Assembly (NCBI RefSeq): GCF_023702065.1
Contig: NZ_QFDM01000002.1
Coordinates: forward strand, 744,001-808,000
From: Methanoculleus oceani
Lineage (GTDB): Archaea; Halobacteriota; Methanomicrobia; Methanomicrobiales; Methanoculleaceae
Direction of reading: 5' to 3'
Length of the DNA: 64,000 nucleotides
The notes below the pieces were generated by a model, which was not told the origin of the DNA, made no database searches, and worked only from the letters and a program-made list of their open reading frames with translations. Positions within the stretch are counted from its first letter, which is position 1. Each line of letters begins with the position of its first letter. Shown in pieces: positions 25,483 to 35,300 of this stretch. The position numbers and the translations under genes are program-made.

Positions 25483-27834
25483 TCACTCGTATTCCTCCCC
25501 GTCTGGATACTCGTCGTCTTCGTCGCCCCCGGTAGGGAGGGCTTCGCGGAGAGTAAACCTGAACACCGCACCGAGATCCTGCCGCTCCTCCACCCGGTCT
25601 TCCACGCGGATGGTGCCGCCGTAGCGCTCGACGAGGGTGCGGACGATGAAGAGCCCGAGCCCGTCGCCGCACCCCCCGACCCATCCCCGCTCGAACCGGG
25701 AAAAGATCGACTCCTTCATGGGGTCGGGAATGCCCGGCCCGGTATCCTCGACGGAGACCAGCACGTTCTCGCCGTCGTAATCGTCCACCCGGATGGCGAT
25801 CCTGACCTCCGGACCGCCGGACTTGACGGCGTTCCGGATAAGGTTGGCGAAGACCTCGGAGAGGAGATCGTCCGCCCAGACCTGGCGATGGCTGACCGAA
25901 AACTCAATCGCAACGTCCGGGAAGGCGGCGACTTCCTCCCTGATGACGAGATCGAGGTCGACCGGCCCGACGTCGGGCGAGTCGTGGTGAATGCGGCGGA
26001 TGGTGGTGACGTTCCCGAGGATCTCTGCGCTTCTCTCGATGCTGCTCCGGATCTTTCTCGCATACAGCGCACCCTCACCCTCCAGCATCTCGGTGAGGAG
26101 ATCGGCATAGAGACCCGAGACGTTCTCGGCGTTCCTGATATCGTGCGTCATGATATCCAGGTAGAGGTTCGCCTCCCGGTTCGCCGCCTCCAGTTTCTTG
26201 TGCAGCATCCCTTTCAGGATACCCGACCCGATCTCTTTTCCCACCATCTCCAGAAGCGTCATCTCCTCGCGGGAGAAGGATTCCTTCGTCCTGCTGCCGA
26301 CATAAACCGCCCCGACAACGACCGATTCGGCGATGAGAGGGATGCAGGCGAGCGCCGATACCTCGAGCTCCTCGAGTATGCTGGCCTCGATGGAACTCAG
26401 GTCGGGCTGCCGCTGCATGTAGCGGGGCTGGCCGGCGATGAAGATGAAGTTGAACGGCCAGTGGTGGACCTTGATGATACGGCTCCGGGACATGCACGAT
26501 GTGGGCAGCCCCCTCTGGTGCTGCAGCAGGGCCCGCTTGCGCTCGGCATCGAGCATGTAGACGATGCCGACATGGAACCCCATCAATTCGAGCGTCTTCT
26601 CGAGCGACTCCTCCAGGAGTTCGGCAAGAGAGAGGGAGGCAGCCGAGACCCCGACCACCTGGTTGAGTACCATGAGCTGCTCGTTCCGGGTGCGGGTCTC
26701 CTCTTCCGCCCGTTTTCGTTCGGTGATATCCATCACGCCGGCAATAGAGCCCCGGAATTCTCCGGATTCATCGGTGAACGGAGACGCTATCATCAGCGCG
26801 GTGATCCGGTCGCCTTCCTTCCGGACGAATTCGCACTCGTACTGCTCCCGGGTGCCGTCTCTCCGGCAGTTCAGACGGTCCCGCATCGCGGCACCGCAGG
26901 AAGGAGAGAGGAACGAATAGAGGGACTTTCCAATCATCTCTGCCGGGGCATAGCCGAGCATCTCCGCCATCCGGGGGTTGACAAACGACGTGCAGGCGTC
27001 CCGGTCGATCACCCATATCCCCTCGCTGAGGCTCTCCACGACGAGCCGGTACTTCTGCTCGCTCTGCCTGAGCGCCTCCTCCGCCCTTTTGCGGCCGGTG
27101 ATGTCGAGCACCCCGGCAAGACATCCGCCAAAGGCGCCGGCAGTATCGATGATCGGCGACGTGACCACGAGGGCGTGGATGCTTCTCCCGTCGCTGTGGA
27201 GAAGGTCCAGTTCGAACTCCTGCCTCCGGTCGGTCAGCCAGCAGAACGGATGTCCGGCGGCCGAAACGGTCCCGTCGAAGAGCCCGGTGATCGGCGACCC
27301 TATCAGGCTTCCGGCAGGGCAACCGAGGATCTCCTCCATGCGCGGGTTTGCGAAGGTGATGATACCGGTCTCGTTCACGGCGAGAACGCCTTCGTTGAGG
27401 TTCTCGACCAGTCTCCTGTACATCGTCTCCGAGTGCCGGAGCGCGAGTTCCACCCGCGTCCGCTCCAGTGCGTACCTGACGGCCCGGCAGAGCAGTTCGC
27501 CGTCGGTCTTCTCTTTGACGAGGTAATCCTGCGCGCCGCGCTGCATCGCACGGAGGGCAGCGGGGTCGTCTCCCCCCGCGGTGAGCACGATGATCGGGAT
27601 GTCGGGCGCCGTCCGGCGCAGGCGGTCGAAGGCCGCCGTCCCCTGCCCGGCCGCGAGATCGAGGTCGAGGAGCACCACGTCGATTCCACCCCCCGATACC
27701 AGAGCAAGCCCGTCTTCGGGGCGTCCGCAGTGCGCCACCTCGACCTCGCGTCCGCACTCCCCGAGCATCTCCCGGACACTCCGGAGATCGCCGGGGTTCT
27801 CCCCGATCAACAATACTCTCAACGGTTCGCTCAT
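25483..27834 (-). CDS. Hybrid sensor histidine kinase (REC-PAS-PAS-GAF-HATPase)
   Basis: A 783-residue cytoplasmic sensor kinase. The order is an N-terminal receiver (residues about 5-120, phospho-accepting Asp in VVLLDLDL and KEKT conserved Lys), two PAS domains (135-255 and 262-380, each ending in MDITERKRAEE or LDITGRKRAEE), a GAF domain (about 395-555), the phospho-acceptor histidine in LDIMTHDIRN, and an ATPase domain with NLIRNAVK, DTGPGIP and GDGLGLFIV. No transmembrane segment is seen. The ATG at 27834 places the receiver at the extreme N-terminus. No cognate regulator is adjacent. Confidence 0.92.
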   Translation of the reverse strand: MSEPLRVLLIGENPGDLRSVREMLGECGREVEVAHCGRPEDGLALVSGGGIDVVLLDLDLAAGQGTAAFDRLRRTAPDIPIIVLTAGGDDPAALRAMQRGAQDYLVKEKTDGELLCRAVRYALERTRVELALRHSETMYRRLVENLNEGVLAVNETGIITFANPRMEEILGCPAGSLIGSPITGLFDGTVSAAGHPFCWLTDRRQEFELDLLHSDGRSIHALVVTSPIIDTAGAFGGCLAGVLDITGRKRAEEALRQSEQKYRLVVESLSEGIWVIDRDACTSFVNPRMAEMLGYAPAEMIGKSLYSFLSPSCGAAMRDRLNCRRDGTREQYECEFVRKEGDRITALMIASPFTDESGEFRGSIAGVMDITERKRAEEETRTRNEQLMVLNQVVGVSAASLSLAELLEESLEKTLELMGFHVGIVYMLDAERKRALLQHQRGLPTSCMSRSRIIKVHHWPFNFIFIAGQPRYMQRQPDLSSIEASILEELEVSALACIPLIAESVVVGAVYVGSRTKESFSREEMTLLEMVGKEIGSGILKGMLHKKLEAANREANLYLDIMTHDIRNAENVSGLYADLLTEMLEGEGALYARKIRSSIERSAEILGNVTTIRRIHHDSPDVGPVDLDLVIREEVAAFPDVAIEFSVSHRQVWADDLLSEVFANLIRNAVKSGGPEVRIAIRVDDYDGENVLVSVEDTGPGIPDPMKESIFSRFERGWVGGCGDGLGLFIVRTLVERYGGTIRVEDRVEERQDLGAVFRFTLREALPTGGDEDDEYPDGEEYE

Positions 27835-28035
27835 GGTATCACTCGTATGCAGGGCCCGGCACCCCCGGTACCGGTCGTGAACCCGGGTAATCCGGCCGGG
27901 GACGGCTGCCGCCGCATCCGGGGGACATCCCGCCGCAGGGCTGCTCGCCGCTCTCCCGCGCGGGTCTGACCGCACGCGGCCGGGTTCTCACTACTGTAGT
28001 ACCGCCTTCGGGGAATTTATACCTCATTCTTTGGG

Positions 28036-28348
28036 CGTGGACGCCGCCGGGACGACGGTCACCTTCAGGGCCGCGACCCCCGGGTTCTCCCTCTTCGCGA
28101 TCAGCGGGATCGAGCAGGCCGGTGAAGTGACGACCCCGACAGCGGCACAGACCACTGCGCGTGCGGTCGCAGAACCCACCGCAACGCAGACCGCAGCCGC
28201 TCCGGCCGGCGGGGCGGCGCCCGACCTCCCGCTTGGCACGATTGCGGTTGTCGGTGTGGGCGCTCTGGTGTTGATCGGCGGCGGATTCCTGGTCCGGCGC
28301 TGGTGGCAACACAGGCAGAACCCGGCGCTGTTCAAGGACTACGACTGA
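28036..28348 (+). pseudogene. 3' remnant of a PKD/kelch surface-protein gene
   Basis: About 105 codons match the last part of the surface protein at 28533-32129: the end of the PGF-pre-PGF-like domain (FRAATPGFSLFAI), the Thr/Ala-rich stalk, a transmembrane helix and the tail RRWWQHRQNPALFKDYD. Homology begins abruptly at 28036 with no upstream PKD or kelch sequence, no promoter and no signal peptide. At the DNA level it is close to identical to 31816 onwards. It is best read as the leftover of a deleted third tandem paralogue. Confidence 0.82.
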
Positions 28349-28358
28349 TGCGGTGAAA

Positions 28359-28381
28359 GGGAGCGGAACACTCCCCTTTTT
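28359..28381 (+). terminator. Hairpin plus T-run after the surface-protein remnant
   Basis: GGGAG (28359-28363) pairs with CTCCC (28371-28375) around a 7-nt loop and is followed by five T residues. It lies 10 nt after the remnant's stop codon, so the terminator of the lost gene is retained. Confidence 0.6.
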
Positions 28382-28497
28382 CCGATCCATCCCGATCCTG
28401 TGCGGAGAAGACACACGATTGCACGGCGATCGGCAATTTCTGACGTTTACATGCGTATCCCAAGCCTAAATCCCGCCCAATACGCAATAAAAAACCA

Positions 28498-28508
28498 GAA
28501 TGCTTATC
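28498..28508 (+). promoter_or_regulatory. Promoter element conserved between the two surface-protein genes
   Basis: GAATGCTTATC is located 25 nt before the ATG at 28533. The paralogue has GAATGTTTATC at the same distance. The TTATC part sits where an archaeal TATA box would place the transcript start at the ATG itself, suggesting a leaderless mRNA. Confidence 0.55.
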
Positions 28509-28532
28509 GTTTATGAATTTCTTAAACCTTTC

Positions 28533-31500
28533 ATGGCAAATTTTTTCATAAACATTTCTGTGACGGCACTGTGCCTGATCGTTGCAGCCCTGCTGCTTGT
28601 CGGCACCGCAAGCGCTGTCGGACCGATGCCCCCGACGGCCGCGTTCACCGGCACGCCGACCACCGGCCCGGCGCCTCTCACGGTGCAGTTCACCGATACT
28701 TCAGCAGGGTGGCCGAGCTCATGGTCCTGGGATTTCGGCGACGGCGGGACCTCGACTGAGCGGAACCCCGCGCACGTCTATTCCTCCGCCGGAACCTACA
28801 CGGTCAGCCTGACGGTCACCAACCCGGATGGATCGGACACGGAAACCAGGCCCGATTACATCACGGCCACCTCTCCCCCGCCGGAAGCAGCCTTCAGCGG
28901 CACCCCGACGTCCGGGGCCCCACCCCTGACCGTCTCCTTCACCGACGAATCGACCGGCGACCCGAGCGGGTGGGCGTGGTTCTTCGGCGACGAGACCTAC
29001 GATCAGGCATGGACGCAGGTGAATGCGAATCCCGATTGGTCGAAACGACGAGCCCATACGGCGGTCGTACTGCCGGACGGGGACATCATACTCATGGGCG
29101 GTTGGGCATCCGGAGGTTATCAAAACGACACGTGGCGGTCGGACAATGGCGGCACAACCTGGACGCGGATGAACGCGAGTTCCGGGTGGACGAAAAGAGC
29201 CGAACACACCAGCGTCGCGATGCCGGACGGAAGCATCGTACTCATGGGCGGTTATACCAACGTCGGTGGCGCCACCAGATTGAACGACACCTGGCGGTCG
29301 ACAGATAAGGGCGCAACCTGGACACAGGTGAACGCGAGTCCCGGGTGGACGGCAAGAACCGAGCACACCAGCGTCGCGATAGGCAACAGCATCCTGCTCA
29401 TGGGCGGTACTGACAGCACCCTTAAGAACGATGTGTGGCGGTCGACCGACAATGGCGCAACATGGACGCAAGTGAACGCGAATGCCGGGTGGACGGGAAG
29501 AACCGACCTTACAGCGGTCGCGATGCCGGACGACAGCATCGTAATCATGGGCGGTCAGAGCGGCGGATTTAGGAACGACGTGTGGCGGTCGACCGATCTC
29601 GGCACAACCTGGACGCAGATGACCGAGAATGCGGGGTGGTCGGGAAGAGAGAGCCATACGGCGGCCGTGCTGCCGGACGGGGACATCCTGCTCATGGGCG
29701 GTTGGGCATCCGGAGGTTATCAAAACGACACGTGGCGGTCGGACGATTACGGCGCAACATGGACGCAGGTGAACGCGAGTCCCGGGTGGACGGCACGATG
29801 GGGCTCCACTAGCGTCGCGATGCCGAACGGCAGCATCGTACTCATGGGCGGCGATGACGGCGCCTATACGAACGACGTGTGGCGGCTCCAGACCGCAGGC
29901 TCGACGGCAGAGAACCCCACGCACACCTATACCGCCGCGGGCACCTACTCGGTGGCGCTGCAGGCGTACAACGACGACGGCTATGGCAGCACGCGACGGA
30001 CCGATTACATCACGGTCACCCCTCCTCCACCGGAAGCAGACTTCAGCGGCACCCCGACGTCCGGCACTGCGCCCCTGACCGTATCCTTCACCGACGACTC
30101 CACCGGCGCCCCGACCGGGTGGGCGTGGTTCTTCGGCGACGAGACCTACGATCAGGCATGGACGCAGTTGCCCGACGCCGGGTGGTCGGGGCGGAGTTTC
30201 CCTGTGGCGGTCACGATGCCGAATGGGAACGTCGTACTCATGGGCGGTTTTCCTATCACCGGCGACCTTACGACCGGGAACGACGTGTGGCGGTCAGCCG
30301 ATAACGGCGCAACCTGGACACGGGTGAACGCGAGTGCCGGGTGGACGGGGCGATACGGTCATACGGCGGTCGCGGTCGGCGACAGCATCGTCCTCATGGG
30401 CGGTTTTGACAGCGTTGGCCGTAAGAACGATGTATGGCGGTCGGACGATGACGGCGCAACGTGGACGCGGGTGAACGCGAGTGCCGGGTGGACCCCAAGA
30501 CACTGGCACACCAGCGTTGCGCTGCCGGACGGAAGCATCGTACTCATGGGAGGTTGGGACAGCACCTATCTCCAGGTGAACGATGTCTGGCGGTCGACCG
30601 ATTACGGCGCGACGTGGGAGGAAGTTGCGACGAGTGGCCCCATCTGGACGCCAAGAGAGGACCACGCGGCGGTCACGATGCCGGACGGGAGCATCGTCCT
30701 CATGGGGGGTTATGACGGCACCCGGTTGAACGACGTGTGGCGGTCGGACGATGGCGGCGCGACGTGGACGCAGCAGACCGAGCACGCCGGGTGGACGGCA
30801 CGGGCCTTCCATACGGCCGTCACGATGCCGGACGGGAGCATCGTCCTCATGGGCGGACATGACGGAGCCATGAAGAACGACGTGTGGCGGTCGACCGATA
30901 ACGGCACAACCTGGGAACCGTTGCCCGACGCCGGGTGGGATGCAAGATACGCTCACACCAGCGTCGTGCTGCCGGACGGGAGCATCCTCGTGATGGGCGG
31001 TGAGGACAACGGCATGATCCGTCTGAACGATACGTGGCGGCTCCAGCCCGCAGGATCGACAGAAGAGAACCCGTCGCATGTGTATGATGCTCCGGGTACC
31101 TATACGATAGCGTTGCAGGCATACAATGCCGGTGGGTACGACAGCATATGCGAGATCAATTACATCACGGTCTCGGCCCCCGTCGCCCCAACGGCAGCCT
31201 TCAGCGGCACCCCTACCTCCGGCACAGCGCCCCTGGCCGTTGACTTCACCGACGCCTCGACCGGTTCGCCCACGGTATGGACCTGGGACTTCGGCGACGG
31301 CGCAACCTCGACCGAGCAGAACCCGGCCCACACCTACGCTGCCGCCGGGACCTACACGGTCAACCTCACGGTCGGTAACGCGGTAGGCACCGATATGCTC
31401 TCCCGGAGCGGGTATATCACGGTTACGGAGCCGGAGCCGACGCAGACCCCCACCCCCACCCCGACCCGCAGGCCGGTCTACAGCGGCGGTGGCGGCGGCG

Positions 31501-32129
31501 GCTCAACGGGCGGACCGGACGGATATAACGTGGGTGGCGACTCCGCCGTGAGCAAGGTCACCGTCACCGGCACCGGGCTTGAGATGCTCATCGTCACCGG
31601 CTGGAAGCAGTCCTCCCCGAGGACCGGGATCCCCCCGGCGCCGGGAACCCCGTATCAGTACGTCGACCTGGTGCCGGCCCGGTTTGAGGAGATCACCGGC
31701 GCGAATATCACCTTCACCGTCCCGGCCGCGTGGCTGGAGGAGCATGGATTCACCCCTGAAGAGATCGTGCTCTACCACTACAACGGCACGGCGTGGGAAG
31801 CGCTCCCGACGTGGGTCGTGGATGCCGCCGGGACGACGGTCACCTTCAGGGCCGCGACCCCCGGGTTCTCCCTCTTCGCGATCACCGGGATCGAGCAGGC
31901 CGGTGAAGTGACGATCCCGACAGCGGCACAGACCACCGTACAGGCGGTCGCAGAGCCCACCGCAACGCAGACCGCAGCCGCTCCGCCCGGCGGGCCGGCG
32001 CCGGACTTCCCGCTCGGGACCGTCGCCCTTGTCGCCGGAGTCGTCCTGGTGCTCGCCGCCGGGGGCTACCTGGTCCGGCGGTGGTGGATGCACCGGCAGA
32101 ACCCGGCGCTCTTCCGGGACTACGATTGA
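28533..32129 (+). CDS. Giant surface protein: PKD domains with nested kelch/Asp-box propellers (paralogue A)
   Basis: A secreted, membrane-anchored protein of 1198 residues. The signal peptide is residues 1-28. An intact PKD domain (about 32-113) is followed by two split PKD domains: the first half ends WAWFFGDE, then a six-repeat kelch propeller (about 153-454 and 538-836), then the second half resumes as STAENPTHTY..TYSVAL. A further intact PKD (884-966), a Thr/Pro linker, a PGF-pre-PGF-like domain (about 996-1122), a transmembrane helix and the tail RRWWMHRQNPALFRDYD complete it. Each blade has RxxHTxV, IVLMGG, NDVWRS and an Asp-box STDNGATW. Start 28533 aligns exactly with the paralogue's signal peptide. 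Role, probably adhesion or S-layer association, is inferred. Confidence 0.88.
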   Translation: MANFFINISVTALCLIVAALLLVGTASAVGPMPPTAAFTGTPTTGPAPLTVQFTDTSAGWPSSWSWDFGDGGTSTERNPAHVYSSAGTYTVSLTVTNPDGSDTETRPDYITATSPPPEAAFSGTPTSGAPPLTVSFTDESTGDPSGWAWFFGDETYDQAWTQVNANPDWSKRRAHTAVVLPDGDIILMGGWASGGYQNDTWRSDNGGTTWTRMNASSGWTKRAEHTSVAMPDGSIVLMGGYTNVGGATRLNDTWRSTDKGATWTQVNASPGWTARTEHTSVAIGNSILLMGGTDSTLKNDVWRSTDNGATWTQVNANAGWTGRTDLTAVAMPDDSIVIMGGQSGGFRNDVWRSTDLGTTWTQMTENAGWSGRESHTAAVLPDGDILLMGGWASGGYQNDTWRSDDYGATWTQVNASPGWTARWGSTSVAMPNGSIVLMGGDDGAYTNDVWRLQTAGSTAENPTHTYTAAGTYSVALQAYNDDGYGSTRRTDYITVTPPPPEADFSGTPTSGTAPLTVSFTDDSTGAPTGWAWFFGDETYDQAWTQLPDAGWSGRSFPVAVTMPNGNVVLMGGFPITGDLTTGNDVWRSADNGATWTRVNASAGWTGRYGHTAVAVGDSIVLMGGFDSVGRKNDVWRSDDDGATWTRVNASAGWTPRHWHTSVALPDGSIVLMGGWDSTYLQVNDVWRSTDYGATWEEVATSGPIWTPREDHAAVTMPDGSIVLMGGYDGTRLNDVWRSDDGGATWTQQTEHAGWTARAFHTAVTMPDGSIVLMGGHDGAMKNDVWRSTDNGTTWEPLPDAGWDARYAHTSVVLPDGSILVMGGEDNGMIRLNDTWRLQPAGSTEENPSHVYDAPGTYTIALQAYNAGGYDSICEINYITVSAPVAPTAAFSGTPTSGTAPLAVDFTDASTGSPTVWTWDFGDGATSTEQNPAHTYAAAGTYTVNLTVGNAVGTDMLSRSGYITVTEPEPTQTPTPTPTRRPVYSGGGGGGSTGGPDGYNVGGDSAVSKVTVTGTGLEMLIVTGWKQSSPRTGIPPAPGTPYQYVDLVPARFEEITGANITFTVPAAWLEEHGFTPEEIVLYHYNGTAWEALPTWVVDAAGTTVTFRAATPGFSLFAITGIEQAGEVTIPTAAQTTVQAVAEPTATQTAAAPPGGPAPDFPLGTVALVAGVVLVLAAGGYLVRRWWMHRQNPALFRDYD

Positions 32130-32277
32130 CGCGGCATGACGTGGAAAACATTCAACCATTTTTGATCGAAACCCGATATAAGACGGGAACTGTATACCAC
32201 GCTCCATCCGGTGGCCCGTGGCCATTAAAGGGCAAATCAGGCCCCGAATACCCCCTACTGACCTGAATTGAAAATCG

Positions 32278-32288
32278 GAATGTTTATC
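32278..32288 (+). promoter_or_regulatory. Promoter element of surface-protein paralogue B
   Basis: GAATGTTTATC, 26 nt before the ATG at 32314, matches the element before paralogue A with one difference. Flanking sequence is not conserved to the same extent, which points to a functional promoter core. Confidence 0.55.
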
Positions 32289-32313
32289 CCAATAAAAATT
32301 TTTTTCTTCCTAT

Positions 32314-35300
32314 ATGGATGATCGTCGAAAGAACATTCCCCCAATGGCGCTGTGCCTGTTCATTGCAGTCCTCCTGCTCATCGGCACCGCGAGCGCCGCC
32401 GCCCCGGAAGCGGCGTTTGGCGGCACGCCGACCTCCGGCGTCGTACCCCTGACCGTAGACTTCACCGACCAATCGACCGGCGATCCGGATGGCCGGGCGT
32501 GGTTCTTCGGCGACGAGACCTACGGCGAAGCCTGGACGGAGCAGACCGGCAATGCCGGGTGGTCTGAGCGGTACAGTCATACGACGGTCGCGATGCCGAA
32601 CGGCAGCATCGTCCTCATGGGTGGTGGGAAGACTGGTGTGCCTAGCCTCTATGAAAACGACACGTGGGTGTCACACGATTATGGCACGACGTGGACGCTG
32701 GTGAACGCAAGTTCCGGGTGGGGGGCACGCCTGGACCATACGGCGGTCGTGATCGGTGATAGTATCGTACTCATGGGCGGTAAGAGCGGTGTCACCTTCC
32801 TGAACGACACGTGGGTGTCGCACGACTGCGGCGCAACATGGACCGAGGTGAACGCGAGTGCCGGGTGGTCGGCACGCTACTGTCACACCAGTGTCGCACT
32901 GCCGGACGGGAGCATCCTGCTCATGGGCGGTTCTAACGGCACCTACCTGAACGACACGTGGGTGTCACACGATTACGGCACAACGTGGGAGGAGGTGAAC
33001 GGGAGCTCCGGGTGGTCAGCACGCTCATCCTCTAGAGCGGTCGCGATAGACAGCAGCATCGTACTCATAGGCGGTTTTGACGCCAGCGGCCACGTGAACG
33101 ATGTGTGGCGCTCGACCGACGGCGGAGCCACATGGACACTGGCGACCGAGCATGCCGGGTGGGAGGCAAGAGATGGCTATACCGCGGTCGCGATGCCGGA
33201 TGGCAGCATCGTACTCATGGGTGGTGGGGATGCTTACCCCTATAAAAACGACGTGTGGCGGTCGACCGATGGCGGAGCCGCATGGACGCAGCTGCCGAAT
33301 GGCGGGTGGTCGGCAAGAATCTATCACACCAGCGTCGCGATGCCGGACGGGAGCATCCTGCTCATGGGTGGTTATAATGGCCCTACCTACCTGAACGACG
33401 TGTGGCGGCTCGACCCCGTGGGCTCGACGGAACAGAACCCGTCGCACATCTATACCGCTACGGGCACCTACACGGTAGCATTGCAGGTGTTCAACGGCGA
33501 CGGGTACAACAGTACGCGCGAGATCAATTACATCACGGTTGAGGCCCCGGTTGCCCCGACAGCAGCGTTCAGCGCCGACCTGACGTCCGGTCCAGCACCG
33601 CTGACCGTGCAGTTCACTGACTCTTCGACCGACATACCGACCGGCTGGGCATGGTTCTTCGGCGATGAGACGTACGAGGAGCCGTGGACGCAGGTGAACG
33701 AGAGTGCCGGGTGGCCGGGGCGGTATGTCTATACGGCGGTCACGATGCCGGACGGAAGCATCCTCCTCATGGGCGGTCATGGCGACACCTACTTGCACGA
33801 CGTATGGCGGTCGACCGACGGCGGAGCCACGTGGACGCTGGCGACCGGTAACGCCGGGTGGTCGGCAAGAACCGGCCACACCAGCGTCGTGCTGCCGGAC
33901 GGAAGCATCGTACTCATGGGCGGTCATCACGGCCCCTCATTGAATGACACGTGGCGGTCGACCGACGGCGGCGTTCACTGGGACCTGCTACCGAATACCG
34001 GGTGGCCGGCAAGAGATGGACATACCAGCGTCGTGCTGCCGGACGAGAGCATTGTACTCATGGGCGGTTCTAACAGCACCACCCGATTTAACGACGTGTG
34101 GCGGTCACACGATGGCGGCGCAACCTGGACGCAACAGACCGGCAATGCCGGGTGGCCGGCAAGAACCTATCACACCAGCGTCGTGATGCCGGACGGGAGC
34201 ATCGTCCTCATGGGCGGTTGGAACGGCACCTACAGGAACGACGTGTGGCGGTCGGAAGATGGCGGCGCAACCTGGACGCAACAGACCGGTAACGCCGGGT
34301 GGGGAGCAAGGGCCATTCACAGCAGCGTCGCGATGCCGGACGGAAGCATCCTGCTCATGGGCGGTGATGACGGCTATAACTATAATAACGACGTGTGGCG
34401 TTCGACCGATTACGGCGCAACGTGGACGCGGGTGGACGAGAGTGCCGACTGGTCGGGGCGGTATGGACATACGGCGGTCGTGCTGCCGGACGGCAGCGTC
34501 GTACTCATTGGCGGCAAGAGCGGTTCCGTTTATATGAACGATATATGGCGGTTCGACCCCGTGGGCTCGTCGGAACAGAACCCCACGCACGAATACGCCG
34601 CTTCGGGCACCTACTCGGTAGCACTGCAGGCATACAATGCCGCCGGGTACGGCAGTACGCGCGAGGTCAATTACATCACGGTTACCTCCTCTGATGTTCC
34701 GACAGCAGCCTTCAGCGGTACGCCGACGTCCGGCACCGCACCCCTGATCGTGCAATTCACCGACGCCTCAACCGGTTCGCCCATGGCATGGAACTGGTCG
34801 TTTGGGGACGGCGAGTGGTTCAACACCACGAGCGCGGCGGAGAAAAGCCCCACGCACACCTATGCCTCTGCCGGGACCTACACGGTCAACCTGACGGTCG
34901 GCAACCTGGGAGGAGACGACACGCACTCCGAGGCAGGGTACGTCACGGTCACGGCCCCGACGCCGACCCCCGGGCCGATCTACGACAGCGGCGGCGACAG
35001 CCCGACGGTCACCCCCGTGCAGACCCCCACCACCGTCGAAATGAGCGTGGGCGGGAACTCGCCCGTGAGCAAAGTCAGCGTCACCGGCACCGGGATCGGC
35101 GGGCTCACCGTCACCGGCACGGTGCAGTCCCTGCCGGGCATCGTATACGAGTACTTCAGCCTCGTGCCTGCCCGGTACACAACCATCACCGCGGCAACGA
35201 TCACCTTCTCCGTCCCGGCCGCGTGGCTCGAGGAGCACGGCCTCTCGGCGGAGGATATCGTGCTTTACCATCATAACGGCGCGGCGTGGACCGCCCTGCC

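Noticed and set aside
25360-27969. Very long open frame on the plus strand opposite the histidine kinase
   Set aside because: It mirrors the kinase gene on the other strand, has a composition rich in Arg, Asp and Pro with no recognisable domain, and the opposite strand encodes clear REC, PAS, GAF and ATPase motifs.
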